DNA of 64,000 nucleotides. Source: Johnsonella ignava ATCC 51276 (GTDB taxonomy: Bacteria; Bacillota; Clostridia; Lachnospirales; Lachnospiraceae). Of the stretch, positions 62,973-64,000 are shown in pieces. Numbering within the stretch: the stretch's first letter is position 1; each line of letters opens with the position of its first letter. The notes beneath the pieces are model-generated. The model was not told the origin of the DNA. It searched no databases and saw nothing but the letters and a program-made list of their open reading frames with translations. A program made the translations under genes and the position numbers. The stretch is from assembly GCF_000235445.1 (NCBI RefSeq), contig NZ_JH378832.1:91457-155456 (forward strand), written 5' to 3'.

Positions 62973-64000
62973 ATGAAATTAAAAACTAAACTGTTTATGG
63001 CAGGGATAGCTGCCGCAGGCATGCTGATCTTTGCGGCGGATAATGTATCCTATGCAGCAAACGGCTGGCAGACCTCAGGCAACAGCTGGATATACATAGA
63101 CAATGACGGCAGTAAACACAAAGGCTGGATAAAAACCACAGACGGCTACTACTATATGGATCTTGCATCAGGCCTTATGAGTACCGGCTGGAAAAAAATT
63201 AACAATAAATGGTACTTTTTTAAATCAAACGGTCTAATGAATGTGGGCTGGCTTAAAGAAAATAACAAATGGTACTACAGTCTTGATAACGGAACCCTGG
63301 TACAGGGAAGCTGGCTGCGTATAGAAAACAATTATTATTATATGCGTGGAGGCGGCGAGATGGCTACCGGATGGAGGCAGATTGACAAGCACTGGTATTA
63401 CTTTAAAGCTGACGGAAGATGTGCTTTCGGCTGGCTTAAACTGGGGGATAACTGGTATTACCTTGCTTCTGACGGAAAGATGCTTTCAGGCTGGCAGCAG
63501 ATTTCAAATTCATATTACTACCTTGATGCAAAGGGTGTTTTAAGGACAGGCTGGCTAAATGACGGTACAAATAAATATTATATGGAACCCAAAGATGAAA
63601 AACATCTCGGAAAGATGACATATAACTGGAAGCAAATAGACGGATACTGGTATTTCTTTAATGCAAGCGGTCATATGCAAAAAGGCTGGGTAAAAGCGAA
63701 CAATAAATACTATTACCTGAATACGGACGGCAAGATGGTCGTGGGTCAATCCCTAAATATAGACGGATATATCTACACATTTGATGCAAAAGGAATCGCA
63801 GATACTGTAAATGTAGGCAATGCACAGGTATATAATGCCTCATCGGCACCCGGCGAATCAAATAACAACTATGGTACATCTGCAAAGAGCAGCAGCCAGA
63901 GCAACGACCCTAACGCTCCGTCATCGTCATCATCAGGCTCTGCACAAAACCCCGGTTCAGACCAAAATTCCGGTTCAAACCAAAGCCCTGACTCATCATC
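62973..64000 (+). CDS. Secreted cell-wall-binding repeat protein (3' end outside window)
   Basis: ATG at 62973 with AGGAGGG seven bases upstream. Signal peptide MKLKTKLFMAGIAAAGMLIF..., cleavage near VSYA. From residue 30 come about 12 aromatic repeats of the type NKWYFFKSNGLMNVGWLKEN and DHWYYFKADGRCAFGWLKLG. A Ser/Asn/Gly/Pro-rich linker then runs to the window edge. This is the classic choline-binding architecture with the binding module N-terminal, so an effector domain may follow outside the window. A hairpin GCCGG-CAACT-CCGGC lies in the leader (62926-62940). Confidence 0.85.
   Translation, partial: MKLKTKLFMAGIAAAGMLIFAADNVSYAANGWQTSGNSWIYIDNDGSKHKGWIKTTDGYYYMDLASGLMSTGWKKINNKWYFFKSNGLMNVGWLKENNKWYYSLDNGTLVQGSWLRIENNYYYMRGGGEMATGWRQIDKHWYYFKADGRCAFGWLKLGDNWYYLASDGKMLSGWQQISNSYYYLDAKGVLRTGWLNDGTNKYYMEPKDEKHLGKMTYNWKQIDGYWYFFNASGHMQKGWVKANNKYYYLNTDGKMVVGQSLNIDGYIYTFDAKGIADTVNVGNAQVYNASSAPGESNNNYGTSAKSSSQSNDPNAPSSSSSGSAQNPGSDQNSGSNQSPDSS

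Overview
The window is AT-rich Gram-positive DNA, most likely from an anaerobic Lachnospiraceae/Clostridia bacterium, possibly close to Lachnoanaerobaculum (inferred from gene content, not tested). Supporting signs are choline-binding-type (YG/W-rich) cell-wall-binding proteins, a K+-dependent membrane pyrophosphatase, a class I FBP aldolase, ECF transporters, a thiS-linked leader and Clostridia-type promoters. Nearly all genes are on the minus strand. Only lepB, a PTS IIC-like gene, a LicC-LicA fusion and the last cell-wall-binding gene are on plus. No CRISPR array, intact insertion sequence, rRNA or canonical tRNA was seen.

Layout. 1-4.2 kb: MscS channel, glgB and lepB. 4.3-7.4 kb: an ECF transporter operon behind a strong promoter with a DtxR/IdeR-like operator. 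7.5-11.7 kb: GIY-YIG/DUF4357 protein, DUF5722 secreted glycosidase-like protein and rtcB. 11.7-22 kb: an expanded membrane-stress-like locus with a small zinc protein, SPFH protein with three zinc ribbons (YdjI-like), zinc-ribbon membrane protein (YdjG-like), YARHG and HEAT lipoproteins, AIM24, a membrane-tethered LuxR regulator and an orphan solute-binding lipoprotein. 22-33 kb: AraC regulator, ABC half-transporter pair, MATE pump, rifampicin-phosphotransferase-like enzyme and TetR, then a second MATE pump. 33.5-39.2 kb: PTS IIC-like permease and three surface proteins. 39.4-42.4 kb: FBP aldolase, then a DUF2828 (TROVE/vWA-like) gene preceded by two tandem structured RNAs, one tRNA-like. 42.5-46.7 kb: thiS-thiF-thiG-thiH-tenI behind a terminator-embedded leader that fits the HMP-PP (thiS-motif) riboswitch. 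46.9-52.2 kb: a Bce-type response regulator/kinase, VanZ, a 29-aa small ORF and an ABC transporter. 52.5-55.6 kb: FMN-binding redox membrane protein and Tp47-like lipoprotein behind a second DtxR-like operator. 55.7-64 kb: pyrophosphatase, NUDIX hydrolase, and a LicC-LicA fusion flanked by two cell-wall-binding proteins.

The most interesting locus is 40.6-42.4 kb. Two abutting RNAs of about 100 nt share a conserved 5' segment and closing stems of different sequence but equal pairing, and one has a tRNA-like T-arm and D-arm-like hairpin. They sit directly upstream of a TROVE-like vWA protein, recalling the rsr-yrlBA-rtcBA arrangement of Salmonella. An rtcB gene lies about 30 kb away, and its promoter shares an upstream block with the promoter of the RNA locus. 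Other threads are a possible metal regulon and the expanded YdjG/YdjI-like locus.
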